Positions 51,098 to 59,353 of a stretch of 64,000 nucleotides of DNA are shown here, one piece after another. Each line of letters starts with the position of its first letter. Positions within the stretch are counted from its first letter, which is position 1. Under the pieces are notes generated by a model, which was not told the origin of the DNA, searched no databases, and was given only the letters and a program-made list of their open reading frames with translations. The stretch comes from RGDT01 sp964630925. Its GTDB lineage: Bacteria > Planctomycetota > Planctomycetia > Gemmatales > Gemmataceae. The stretch covers positions 1 through 64,000 of the forward strand of contig CAZVZK010000031.1 in assembly GCA_964630925.1 (NCBI GenBank). The letters are read 5' to 3'. A program made the translations under genes and the position numbers.

Positions 51098-52336
51098 TCA
51101 CCAGTTGACCTCTGCCCCGAGCTGCAAGGCGTGGGCCCACACGTCGTACTTCGACAGGCCGAACCGAGGCCTGTCATTCGCGGCCGGGGCCTGCGTGCTG
51201 GGCGGCAGGAGGGCCGGGTTGATCACCGTGTCCACCTGCTGCCCCGCCGTCGCCACCTGCCCCAGCACGAAGCCCGTGTAGCCCACCCGCAGTTTCAGAT
51301 TCGGAGTCGCCTGCCACGCCGCGGTGATCCCCAGCTCGGGGAACACCGCGGCGTCGTTGCTCTTGAACAGCCCGCTGTTGCTCGACAGGGCGTACAGGCC
51401 GGCCCCGCCCGTCACCGGGGCCGCGCCGGGGACCGACACCGTCTGCGCGCCGCGGATCTTCACCTCGCGGTGCAGGTTGCCGGCCGCCACCTGCGCCGTC
51501 AGCCCGACGCTGAAGGTGTCGTTGCCGAACGCGGCCCGCGCGCCGATGTTGAAGCCGTGGAACTCGTTGCTCGTGAGGAAGCTGTCCGAGGTCGAGATCC
51601 GCGTTCCGGGCACGAACGCCGCCCCGAGCGGCGACACGTCCTGCGTCATCACCAGACCCTCGTCGTACTTGTAGAAGCGGTAGCCCAACAGGGACCCGAA
51701 CCGCCACCAGGCGCCGCCGCACCACTCCTTCGACACGCCCAGGTGGGCCTCGTACAGGTTGCCGGACGACTGGCGCACGTTGACGCCCCCGGACGAGATC
51801 CCCGGTGACGCCACCAGGATCGATGTGCCGGCGCCCGTCGCGGTGCTGGTGAAGGGCCGGGCCAGCACGGCGCTGCCGTCGGACGCCGCCGAGAAGATCC
51901 GCGCCTGGCTCTCGATGAGCATGACGCCGGCCTCGGCCATCAACCCCGTCTCGGGCAGGAGGAGGAAGCCGCCCTGCACGCGCCCGCCGAGCCTGGCGTC
52001 CTCGTTGACGCCGCGCGCCCCGTACAGGATGGTCGTGCCCGGCACGCTCACGACGCCGGCCAGGGGGCCGGGCTGCCCCGTCGTCACCAGCGGCGGGGCG
52101 GACGCGCTGTTGAAGAAGGCGATCAGCGCGTCGGCCGCAAGCCACCCCGGCATCGGCGTCACCTCGGCGGGCGGCGGGGTGTAGGTGATCGGCGAGACCC
52201 CGGCAGGGGGCGGGACGAAGGTGACAGGCGGAGACTCGGCCGTGCGCGAGTACACGGGCGGCAGGGCGATCTGCGCGAACACCGGCGCGGCGATGGCCGC
52301 GCACATGAGGCACGCGGCGCTGATTCGGTTCAACAT
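51098..52336 (-). CDS. BBP7-type outer-membrane beta-barrel protein
   Basis: 412 residues, signal peptide (ISAACLMCAAIAAPVFAQ). The mature protein begins with a proline-rich segment followed by PGWLAADALIAFFNSASAPP, LGGRVQGGFLLLPETGLMAE, GSAVLARPF, a middle YRFYKYDEGLVM, SFLTSNEFHGFNIGARAAFG, AVFPELGITAAWQATPNLKL then RVGYTGFVLGQVATAG and a terminal KYDVWAHALQLGAEVNW. The strand pattern and the 'W-x-x-x-D' start match planctomycete BBP7 barrels, presumably outer-membrane porin-like proteins. Starts at ATG 52336. Isolated; convergent with the coiled-coil gene. Confidence 0.85.
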   Translation of the reverse strand: MLNRISAACLMCAAIAAPVFAQIALPPVYSRTAESPPVTFVPPPAGVSPITYTPPPAEVTPMPGWLAADALIAFFNSASAPPLVTTGQPGPLAGVVSVPGTTILYGARGVNEDARLGGRVQGGFLLLPETGLMAEAGVMLIESQARIFSAASDGSAVLARPFTSTATGAGTSILVASPGISSGGVNVRQSSGNLYEAHLGVSKEWCGGAWWRFGSLLGYRFYKYDEGLVMTQDVSPLGAAFVPGTRISTSDSFLTSNEFHGFNIGARAAFGNDTFSVGLTAQVAAGNLHREVKIRGAQTVSVPGAAPVTGGAGLYALSSNSGLFKSNDAAVFPELGITAAWQATPNLKLRVGYTGFVLGQVATAGQQVDTVINPALLPPSTQAPAANDRPRFGLSKYDVWAHALQLGAEVNW

Positions 52337-52450
52337 CTCTCCCCCTCCCTGCCCAGGCCCCCACGGCGCCCCGGGGGCGCACGCGGGCCGTGCAGGATAT
52401 ATCGGCCTTGGGGAGGGGCGGGCTTTTGCGGAAAGGGGCGGGCGGGGCGG

Positions 52451-54727
52451 TCAGGCCGCCCGCACGCTGGCGCTGCCCTGGATCGTCCCGCTCGTCGCGA
52501 GCCCGTCCGACGCCGTCACGTCCACCGTCAACAGGTCGCCCGCGAGCACCGTGAAGTTCGCGAGGTTCTGTGTGTCGGTGGCCGCGGCGCTATTCGTCGT
52601 CCGGGTCAGCTCGATGGTGGCATTGCCACGCACCACGCTCCAGACGTAGGTGAACGTCAGCGTGTCGCCGTCGGCGTCGTTGGCCAGGGCCGTCGCGGTC
52701 ACCGTGGTGGCCGGCGTCGGCGCCGCCGTCGAGAGCTGGACGCCGGTCATCACCGGCGTGTCGTTCAGGCCCGGCGCGTCGTTCTTCACCGCCAGACCGA
52801 ACGTGGACGACGACGACAATCTCCCGTCCGTGGCCGTGATCTTCACCGACAGGCCCGCCGCCTCGTTCCGGTCCGGGTTGCCGGACAGGACGCCGGCGGG
52901 CGTGATCGACAGCCACGACGGCAGCGCCGAGCCGTCGGCCAGGGTGGCGGTGTACGTCAGCGTCTGCCCGTCGGGGTCGCTGAAGGAGCCGGCGGCGTTG
53001 AATGTGAACGCCCCCGCCCCGCTGAACGTCTTGTCGGTGATGGCCGACGCCGTCGGCGGGCGGTTGACCGTGGCCGTGGCGGTGGCCGGGTTGCCGTTCA
53101 CGGTGCCGTCGTTGGGCGTGACCGATAGGGTGATCACGTCACCGGGGTTGAGGGAGAGGCCGGCGAGGCCGAGCGTGTCCGTCGTGGCGGCCATCGTCAC
53201 GTCGCGAACCGTCGTGGTGCCGACCTTCCACAGGTAGTGCAGCGAGACGGGGTCGGCGTCGGCGTCGGAGCGTGTGACGGTGGCCTTGACCGAGCCGTCG
53301 GCATTGGGGGAGGTGGTGTCGAGGGCGACGGATGCCGTCGGCGGGTGGTTGCCGAACTTCACGGTGACGTTGCCGGTGACGGAGGCGCCGAAGCGGTCGG
53401 CGGCCTTGACCTGGACGGTGACCTCGCCGACGGCGGACGTGTCGGTGACCTGGAGCTTGAGCTGGCTGCCCTCGAAGGTGGCGCTCAGGGCCGCGCTGGG
53501 GTTGTTTACCACGGAGTAGGTGAGGTTCTCGTCGCGCTTGACGATGGCCACGTCCTTGATCAGGGCATAGTCGCTCGCCGTGGTGCCGGAGGGGAATGAG
53601 GCCCCGGACGCGGCCCCTGCGGCGAGAGGCAGGTTGGCGAGATTGCTGTTGAAGCTGCTCCTGTCCTGCACGTTCAGGGCGGCCAGGGCGTTGAGGACCG
53701 ATTGGCTGCCGGGGTCGATCCGGCCGAACACCGTGAAGCCGCCGTTGACCTGGTTGGCCGGGCTCAGCGGGGTGGTGTTGTCGACGAGGTTAAAGAAGAA
53801 CTGGTTCGTGGCGCTGTTGGGGTCGTCGGTCTTGGCGAAGGCCACGGTGCCCGCCGTATTCGGCAGGCCGACCTCGTCGAGCACCTTCGGGCCGGCGTCC
53901 ACCTGGGTCAGCGTGGCCCCCGTCCCGTCGCCGCCGAGGCGGAAGAGGCCGGCCTGCAACACGTCACGGGTGGCGGAGCCGAGGAACGCGCCCAGCCGGT
54001 GGAAGAGGACGTTGTCGTAGACGTTATTGGTCACGTCGGTGAGGAAGTTGGCGACGGTCCGCGGGGCCGTCGCGTCGAACAGCTCGAGGGTGATGGCCCC
54101 CGCCGAGGTGTCGAGCCGCACCACGCTATTTGTGGTGTCGGCGTCGGTGAAGAAGCCGGCCAGGTCGAGGTACTGGGCCAGCCCGGTCTTGCCGAGATCG
54201 ACCGCGGGGAGCTGCGTGCTGACGGGCGCGCTGTTGGGGCGGTAGTTCGCCTCGGACTGGCCCGTGCCGCCGGGGCCGAACGCCCCGTCCGCGCCGGCCG
54301 ACATGAATTGACGCAGGCTGATGGCGCCGGGGGCGATGCCGGCCACGGCGCGCGTGTTGGACGCGGAGGCGCTGACGGAGGCGGGGTCGTCGAAGCCGGA
54401 GAGTGTTAAGGTGACGGACGGCGTGCCGACCAGCCCCTCCGTCGGGCCGCCCCGGACGGTGTAGGTGCCGGGGATGACGTTGGTGAACGAGAACGCCCCG
54501 CCCGATCCGGCGGCGGCGGTGACGTTGACCCTCTCGCCGGTGATGGTCTGCCCGGAGAGGATGACGGTGGCGCCCGGGGCGGCGGCGTCGCCCGAGGAGA
54601 GAGTGCCGCTCAGATCGCGGTCGAGGAACGCCACGCCGGAGATCGTCCCCGACGTGGTGAGGGCCGTCCTGTCTTCGAGCGTCTCCAGCCGTAGCCGTCC
54701 GCCCTGTCCTCTGAGCCGGCCTGTCAT
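52451..54727 (-). CDS. LEDRT surface protein with cyclophilin and cadherin-like domains
   Basis: 758 residues. N-terminal RLRLETLEDRTALTTSGTIS carries the LEDRT motif seen at the start of many large exported planctomycete proteins. It is followed by a SdrD/CnaB-like segment (FLDRDLSGTLSSGDAAAPGA), then a cyclophilin domain (SVVRLDTSAGAITLELFDAT then APRTVANFLTDV, VLFHRLGAFL, NQFFFNLVDNTTPL, NGGFTVFGRID), and several Ig/cadherin-like repeats (RSDADADPVSLHYLWKVG; FSDPDGQTLTYTATL; NDADGDTLTFTYVWSVV). Likely a cell-surface or secreted protein-folding or adhesion factor. ATG 54727 with AAGGA upstream is chosen; ATG 54757 is possible. No C-terminal PEP signal, so it is not an obvious exosortase substrate. 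Confidence 0.8.
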   Translation of the reverse strand: MTGRLRGQGGRLRLETLEDRTALTTSGTISGVAFLDRDLSGTLSSGDAAAPGATVILSGQTITGERVNVTAAAGSGGAFSFTNVIPGTYTVRGGPTEGLVGTPSVTLTLSGFDDPASVSASASNTRAVAGIAPGAISLRQFMSAGADGAFGPGGTGQSEANYRPNSAPVSTQLPAVDLGKTGLAQYLDLAGFFTDADTTNSVVRLDTSAGAITLELFDATAPRTVANFLTDVTNNVYDNVLFHRLGAFLGSATRDVLQAGLFRLGGDGTGATLTQVDAGPKVLDEVGLPNTAGTVAFAKTDDPNSATNQFFFNLVDNTTPLSPANQVNGGFTVFGRIDPGSQSVLNALAALNVQDRSSFNSNLANLPLAAGAASGASFPSGTTASDYALIKDVAIVKRDENLTYSVVNNPSAALSATFEGSQLKLQVTDTSAVGEVTVQVKAADRFGASVTGNVTVKFGNHPPTASVALDTTSPNADGSVKATVTRSDADADPVSLHYLWKVGTTTVRDVTMAATTDTLGLAGLSLNPGDVITLSVTPNDGTVNGNPATATATVNRPPTASAITDKTFSGAGAFTFNAAGSFSDPDGQTLTYTATLADGSALPSWLSITPAGVLSGNPDRNEAAGLSVKITATDGRLSSSSTFGLAVKNDAPGLNDTPVMTGVQLSTAAPTPATTVTATALANDADGDTLTFTYVWSVVRGNATIELTRTTNSAAATDTQNLANFTVLAGDLLTVDVTASDGLATSGTIQGSASVRAA

Positions 54728-54885
54728 GGTGTCGTCCTTCTGGGTGCGGAACTTCATCGGCGGGCGTCGTCCGGGCGGGCGAACGTATAAACACAGGGCG
54801 GGGGTGTCGGTTTCGCGTGGGCCCGGCAAGATCCTCATGGCGACGCCGAATAACCTGACTGGGGGTACCCCATACTCGCCCGCGC

Positions 54886-56223
54886 ATGGACGGCATGATG
54901 TTCGGCTTCGCATGGCTCACGGTGCGGCAGGCCCAGGAGGCCGTGCGGCAAGGGCGGCTCGAGGAGGCCCAACGCCTCCTCGACGGGCCGGACCTGCGCG
55001 CCCACCGCAAGCGCGGCGAGCTGGCCCAGGCCCTGTCCCGCGCCTTCGCCGAGCGCGGCGAGCGCCACCTCGCGCGGGACGACACCGACGCGGCCTGGCG
55101 CGACCTTGTTTTGGCCGAGCAGCTCGCGCCCCCCGGACGGGAGGCCGACAAGCTGCGCCGCGACCTCGTCAATTTAGGGATGGCCGAATTGCGCGGCATG
55201 CTCCAGGCCGGCGAGATCGCCCGCGCCGACGAGGCGCGTGTGCGGCTGCGTCACCGGGGGGTGCGTTCCCCCGAGCTGCTCATCATCGACGAGGGCCTGG
55301 GCGGCTGGCTGCGGGCCGTCGAGCTGGCCGAACACGGGGAGATCGCCCTGGCACTCGACCTCGCCGAGCGCTCGCGCCGCCTCCTGGGCGTCAACGAACG
55401 CCTCGACGCCTTCCAGGCCGACCTGGGGCGGCGGCGGGCGGCCCTGCCGGAGGCGCTGGCCGCCCTGCACCAGGCCGCGGCGGCGGAGCGCTGGGATCTG
55501 GTTCTGGAGAAGGCGGAGCAGGTGCTGGCCCTGGCCCCGCAGCACGCCGAGGCGCGCGGGCTGCGGACGCGGGCGTGGCGCGCCCTGGAGCCGGCGACGC
55601 TGCCGCACCCCGGCGTCGGCGACTCGCCCGCGTCCGACTCCCTGCCCCCGCGCTTCCTCCTGTGGGTGGACGGCGTAGGCGGCTACCTCGTGTGCCTCGG
55701 CTTCCGCCTGACGTTCGGACAGGCGCGGCTCGACGGGCGCGTGGACATCCCGGTCGTCGCGGACGTTTCGCGCATCCACGCCTCGCTGAGCCGCGACGCG
55801 GAGGGGTACGTCCTGGAGGCGATGCGGCAGATCCAGGTGAACGGGGCGCCGACGACGCGCGCCATCCTGCGGTCCGGCGACCGCGTGACGCTGGGCGCGT
55901 CATGCCAATTCCTGTTCCGCCAGCCCGTCACCGGGAGCAACACGGCGACGCTGGAGCTGACGAGCGGCCACCGCCTGCCGACGGGGGTGGCGATGGTGCT
56001 GCTGATGGCGGAGACCCTTGTGCTTGGCGGGCCGGCGGCGCACATCCCGGTGCCCGGCCTGGAAGAGCCGGTGATTTTGTTCCGGGGCAAGGACGGCCTG
56101 GGCATGAGGTATGCGAGGCCGTTTCACGTGAACGGCCAGGCGTGCGAGGGCCGGACGGCCTTGCCGCCGGTGGCGCAGGTCGCCTGCGACGAGGTCAGTT
56201 TCGCGGTGGAGCCGGCCGGCTAG
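54886..56223 (+). CDS. TPR-like/FHA-domain protein
   Basis: 445 residues. The N-terminal 230 residues are alpha-helical and TPR-like (TVRQAQEAVRQGRLEEAQRL; LARDDTDAAWRDLVLAEQLA; AERWDLVLEKAEQVLALAPQ). A forkhead-associated domain follows at about 245-350: LTFGQARLDGRVDIPVVADV then SRIHASLSRDAEGYVLEAM, with the SRIHA phosphopeptide-binding motif and RSGDRVTLG. The tail (TATLELTSGHRLPTGVAMVL then MAETLVLGGPAAHIPV) resembles a second FHA/Smad-like fold. It directly precedes a Ser/Thr kinase, so it is a plausible phosphothreonine reader of that kinase. No clear ribosome site is seen at ATG 54886. Confidence 0.78.
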   Translation: MDGMMFGFAWLTVRQAQEAVRQGRLEEAQRLLDGPDLRAHRKRGELAQALSRAFAERGERHLARDDTDAAWRDLVLAEQLAPPGREADKLRRDLVNLGMAELRGMLQAGEIARADEARVRLRHRGVRSPELLIIDEGLGGWLRAVELAEHGEIALALDLAERSRRLLGVNERLDAFQADLGRRRAALPEALAALHQAAAAERWDLVLEKAEQVLALAPQHAEARGLRTRAWRALEPATLPHPGVGDSPASDSLPPRFLLWVDGVGGYLVCLGFRLTFGQARLDGRVDIPVVADVSRIHASLSRDAEGYVLEAMRQIQVNGAPTTRAILRSGDRVTLGASCQFLFRQPVTGSNTATLELTSGHRLPTGVAMVLLMAETLVLGGPAAHIPVPGLEEPVILFRGKDGLGMRYARPFHVNGQACEGRTALPPVAQVACDEVSFAVEPAG

Positions 56224-56224
56224 T

Positions 56225-56327
56225 AGTTTTCAGTTTTCGGTTTTCAGTTTTCAGCGGCGTCACCAGGGCGTCTCAACCCACACGGGCCGGCTGTCGACTG
56301 AAAACTGAAAACCGAAAACTGAAAACT
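56225..56327. repeat. perfect 30-bp inverted repeat of AGTTTTC units
   Basis: 56225-56254 and 56298-56327 are perfect 30-base reverse complements separated by 43 bases; each arm is a tandem run of 7-bp units (AGTTTTC with one GGTTTTC). It lies between the FHA and kinase genes. Transcription would give a long stem. One of several 7-mer-based intergenic elements here. Confidence 0.9.
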
Positions 56328-56340
56328 GGAGCGAAGCGAC

Positions 56341-57771
56341 GTGAAATTCACCCACACATCCGGCAGCAGGCCCCTGGACGGCTTCACGATCAAGCGTGGC
56401 ATCGGCCGGGGCGGCTTCGGCGAGGTCTACTTCGCGCTCAGCGACGGCGGCAAGGAGGTGGCCCTCAAACTCCTCAAGGGCGACACCGAGGCCGAGCTCC
56501 GGGGCGTCGCCCAGTGCCTGAATCTGAAGCACCCCAACCTCGTCTGGCTGTTCGACCTGCGCACCGACACGCACGGCAATCACTGGGTGGTCATGGAGTA
56601 CGTCTCCGGCGAGACGCTCAACGCCATCGTCGGGCGACACCCGGCCGGCCTGCCGCGCGAGCAGGCCCGCGAGCTGTTCCTCGGCCTGGCGCAGGCAGTC
56701 ACCTACCTGCACGACCAGGGCATCGTGCATCGTGACCTCAAGCCGGCCAACGTCTTCGTCGAGAACGGCGTCGTCAAGATCGGCGACTACGGGCTCTCGA
56801 AGTCACTCGGCGGCAGCCAGCGCAGCGCCCAGACCCAGGCGGTCGGCACCGTCCACTACATGGCCCCGGAGATCGGCACCGGCAACTACAACAAGCAGGT
56901 GGACGTGTACGCCGCCGGCGTGCTGCTGTACGAGATGCTCGTCGGCAAGGTGCCGTTCGACGGCCTGAGCGCCGCCGAGGTGTTGATGAAGCACCTGACG
57001 GCCCCGCCCGAATTGGACAAGGTCGCCCCCGAGTGGCGCCCGGTGCTGGCCAAGGCCCTGGCCAAGGCGCCCGAGGGCCGCTACGCCTCGATGGCCGAGA
57101 TGGCCGACGCCGTCGCGTCCATCGGTCAAACACACCCCGTTCCGGTGGCCGAGACGCCGAAGGCCGAGGGGCCGAAGGGGGAGGATCCGGCGGCGCCCGC
57201 GCCGGGGCTGCTGGAGCTGGCTGGGTCGCTCCTGGTGTCGGTGGTGTTCGCGGCCCTGGGGTCGCTCCTGTGGGCGGCGATGCGGCCGGAGCGGGACGGC
57301 CTGCCCGCGATGGGCACACTATTCTTCCTCGCCGTCGCGGTGTCCTGGGCGATCCTGCTGCCGGCCCGGTGGTGGCAGGAGGGCGAGGCGTGGCCGAGGC
57401 ACGTCATCCTCCTCGCGCTGGGGGCTCTGGTGGGGGCGCTGGCGTGCTGGGTGGACGGCTGGCCGGTGTCGGCGGAGGGCGGGGGCGGTCTGCCGGCTCG
57501 CTACGTGTCGTTCTACGCCCTGGCGCTGGGCCTCCTGCCGTGGTGGCGGCTGGTGGAGCGGCGGCGGCCACAGCGTTTCGATTTCGCGTGGGTGCTGGCG
57601 GCGGGGCTGGTGGGGACGGTGCTTCTGCTGCTGGCGGCGCCGGCGCACACGCCGGGGCCGGCGGTGGCGGTGGCGGTGCTGGTGCTGGCGTCGGTGATCG
57701 TGCAGTTGGCCGGGCCGTGGGAGCCGGGGCCGCCGCGGACGACGCGGCGGGCCAGGCTGAGGTACGTCTGA
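56341..57771 (+). CDS. Ser/Thr protein kinase with membrane domain
   Basis: 476 residues. Hanks-type kinase: GRGGFGEVYFALSDG (Gly loop), VALKLLKG (Lys), D132 in HRDLKPANVFVENG, D149-Y-G (instead of DFG) in KIGDYGLSKSL, GTVHYMAPEIGTGNYNKQVD (activation segment and APE). The C-terminal 190 residues carry five or six membrane spans (LLELAGSLLVSVVFAALGSL; AVAVAVLVLASVIVQLA), so it is anchored with the kinase domain in the cytosol. GTG 56341. A small membrane gene and an ECF sigma factor follow, with an FHA gene before it: a compact signalling unit. Confidence 0.9.
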   Translation: MKFTHTSGSRPLDGFTIKRGIGRGGFGEVYFALSDGGKEVALKLLKGDTEAELRGVAQCLNLKHPNLVWLFDLRTDTHGNHWVVMEYVSGETLNAIVGRHPAGLPREQARELFLGLAQAVTYLHDQGIVHRDLKPANVFVENGVVKIGDYGLSKSLGGSQRSAQTQAVGTVHYMAPEIGTGNYNKQVDVYAAGVLLYEMLVGKVPFDGLSAAEVLMKHLTAPPELDKVAPEWRPVLAKALAKAPEGRYASMAEMADAVASIGQTHPVPVAETPKAEGPKGEDPAAPAPGLLELAGSLLVSVVFAALGSLLWAAMRPERDGLPAMGTLFFLAVAVSWAILLPARWWQEGEAWPRHVILLALGALVGALACWVDGWPVSAEGGGGLPARYVSFYALALGLLPWWRLVERRRPQRFDFAWVLAAGLVGTVLLLLAAPAHTPGPAVAVAVLVLASVIVQLAGPWEPGPPRTTRRARLRYV

Positions 57772-57784
57772 AAGGGGGTGCGGC

Positions 57785-58285
57785 ATGCTCGCGACGACAT
57801 TCGCCGTACTCGCCCTGTTCGCGTCCCCCGTCCTCGTCGAGGGCCACGGCGAGGACGACGCCAGCGCCTGGGACCAGGCGATGGAGGCGGCCCAGGACCG
57901 GCTGCGCGGCCTGCTGCCGGCGGCGCTGGCGAGGTCGGCGCCGCTCGAGCCGGAGCTTCTTCTGCGCACGGGGGCGGTGACGCCGGAGGGCCGCCCGTCG
58001 CCCTCGGTGGAGTTTCAGGGGCGGCGGCTGGTGGTGGCGCGGTACCGGGTGATGCTGACGCCGGAGTACCTGGCGGAGGCGCGGCGGCAGGGACGCGAGG
58101 ACGTGGTGGCGGCGCGGCAGATGCTGCTGGGGAAGATCCTGGCGGGGATTCTCGTGGCCCTGCTGGTCGTTTGCGGGTATCTTCGCCTGGAGGAGTGGAC
58201 GCGCGGCTACGCGACGCGTCTCTTGCAGATCGCCTCGCTGGCCGTGCTGGCCCTGGCGGGGCTGGTGCTGTGGCTTCTCCCGTAG
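57785..58285 (+). CDS. small membrane protein between kinase and sigma genes
   Basis: 166 residues. Signal-like N-terminus (LATTFAVLALFASPVLVEGH), a soluble extracytoplasmic part (MEAAQDRLRGLLPAALARSA; PSVEFQGRRLVVARYRVMLT) and two closely spaced membrane segments at the C-terminus (ILAGILVALLVVCGYL; ASLAVLALAGLVLWLL). Starts 14 bases after the kinase stop. The domain is unrecognised; a sensor or anti-sigma partner of the following sigma factor is possible, but there is no known anti-sigma motif. Confidence 0.65.
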   Translation: MLATTFAVLALFASPVLVEGHGEDDASAWDQAMEAAQDRLRGLLPAALARSAPLEPELLLRTGAVTPEGRPSPSVEFQGRRLVVARYRVMLTPEYLAEARRQGREDVVAARQMLLGKILAGILVALLVVCGYLRLEEWTRGYATRLLQIASLAVLALAGLVLWLLP

Positions 58286-58288
58286 AAA

Positions 58289-58316
58289 GGATGAAGGATG
58301 AAGGATGAAGGATGAA
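58289..58316. repeat. four GGATGAA tandem 7-mers
   Basis: Four perfect copies of GGATGAA fill 58289-58316 just after the membrane-protein stop. An AT-rich stretch containing ATTCATATTTAATCCTTTC at about 58375-58393 is a loose inverted partner. AT-rich DNA up to ATG 58402 could also hold the sigma gene's own promoter. Confidence 0.8.
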
Positions 58317-58401
58317 AGTGGTCGCCTCAGAGGCCTGCCTCCCCATCCCGCCGTCCATTTCATATTTTCATAATTCATATTTAATCCTTTCTGGTGCGAG
58401 C

Positions 58402-59052
58402 ATGCCTTCCGACAGTGACCGCCTCCTGATCGACCAGATCCGCGCCGGCGACCCGGCGGCGTGGCAGACGCTCATCGACCGTTACGAGGGCCGGCTCCTC
58501 GCGTTCGCGCAGCGGCGGCTGCGCGACCGGTCGGCCAGCGAGGACGTGGTGCAGGAGACGTTCATCGGCTTCCTCAATAGCCTGCCGAACTTCGACCCGA
58601 CGCGGGAATTGCAGACGTACCTGTTCACGATCTGCTCGCACAAGCTGACGGACTGGCTGCGCAAGAGCGGGCGCAACCCCCTGCGGAACCTCGCCGACGG
58701 CAGCGAGGACATGCTCGACCAGCAGCACGCCCACGAGCCGACGGCGTCGTCATTGGCCCGCAGCGACGAGCGGCGTTCCCTGGAGAATGAGGCGCTGGCG
58801 CGGTGCCTGGGGCAGCTCATCCGCCAGTGGCGAGACAAGGCCGATTGGCCGCGCCTGCGCGTGATGGAGCTGCTGTGGGTGAAGGGGATGGCGAACCGCG
58901 ACGTGGCGGCGTTGATGGGCGTCAGCGAGCAGCAGGTCGCAAACTACCGCTTCTCGTCGGTGAAGAAGCTGTCGGAGCTGGTGCGCAACGCCGGCCTTTC
59001 GGCGGCGGTGTTCCCCGAGCTTCAGGAGGGCGAGGGGGCGGCAGAGGCTTGA
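58402..59052 (+). CDS. ECF-type RNA polymerase sigma factor
   Basis: 216 residues. Region 2: DRLLIDQIRAGDPAAWQTLI then DRYEGRLLAFAQRRL, and SEDVVQETFIGFLNSL (2.2), ELQTYLFTICSHKLTDWLRK (2.3/2.4). Region 4: PRLRVMELLWVKGMANRDVA then ALMGVSEQQVANYRFSSVKK, a helix-turn-helix. Region 1/3 absent, so it is an ECF sigma factor. Belongs to a planctomycete kind that is encoded with Ser/Thr kinases. It may be activated by phosphorylation rather than an anti-sigma factor (inference). ATG 58402 fits the region-2 alignment. Confidence 0.9.
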   Translation: MPSDSDRLLIDQIRAGDPAAWQTLIDRYEGRLLAFAQRRLRDRSASEDVVQETFIGFLNSLPNFDPTRELQTYLFTICSHKLTDWLRKSGRNPLRNLADGSEDMLDQQHAHEPTASSLARSDERRSLENEALARCLGQLIRQWRDKADWPRLRVMELLWVKGMANRDVAALMGVSEQQVANYRFSSVKKLSELVRNAGLSAAVFPELQEGEGAAEA

Positions 59053-59106
59053 GCAGGGTCCTCGCATCCTCGGCTGAAAGCGCTTTGGGACCATTTACCC
59101 GACGGC

Positions 59107-59128
59107 TGGAGTTAGACAAAATGAGACG
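59107..59128 (+). repeat. 22-bp dispersed element, copy 2
   Basis: Exact copy (same sequence read on the plus strand) of 90-111. It lies 55 bases after the sigma-factor stop, in AT-richer intergenic DNA (59053-59353) that has no other gene-like content. Both known copies are extragenic. Confidence 0.6.
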
Positions 59129-59173
59129 GTGTGTGCGGCCACGGCGCGGGAGCCGGCGGCCGGACCACTGGGC

Positions 59174-59209
59174 CTGCAATGCAAATCCCGCCCAGGATTT
59201 GCATTGCAG
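59174..59209. repeat. 15-bp inverted repeat CTGCAATGCAAATCC
   Basis: CTGCAATGCAAATCC (59174-59188) and GGATTTGCATTGCAG (59195-59209) are perfect reverse complements around CGCCCA; more CTGCAATG and TGCAAT copies follow at 59224-59240. A strong transcript hairpin after the sigma gene, facing the convergent methyltransferase gene (59354-60607). A terminator for both directions is likely. Confidence 0.7.
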
Positions 59210-59353
59210 GGGGTGTGAGGGGGTCTGCAATGCAATGCAATTCGTCCCACCCAGGCCACACCACCCGTCTACTTCCGTCTATGTAGCACGCCAGCCTGAA
59301 CGGGGACAACGTGTTCAGGGGCGGAGGTACCGGCCGCTGCCCGCCGGTTCGTT

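Noticed and set aside
52451..54727. Exosortase (PEP-CTERM) substrate
   Set aside because: The C-terminus (SASVRAA) has no PEP motif, membrane helix or basic tail.
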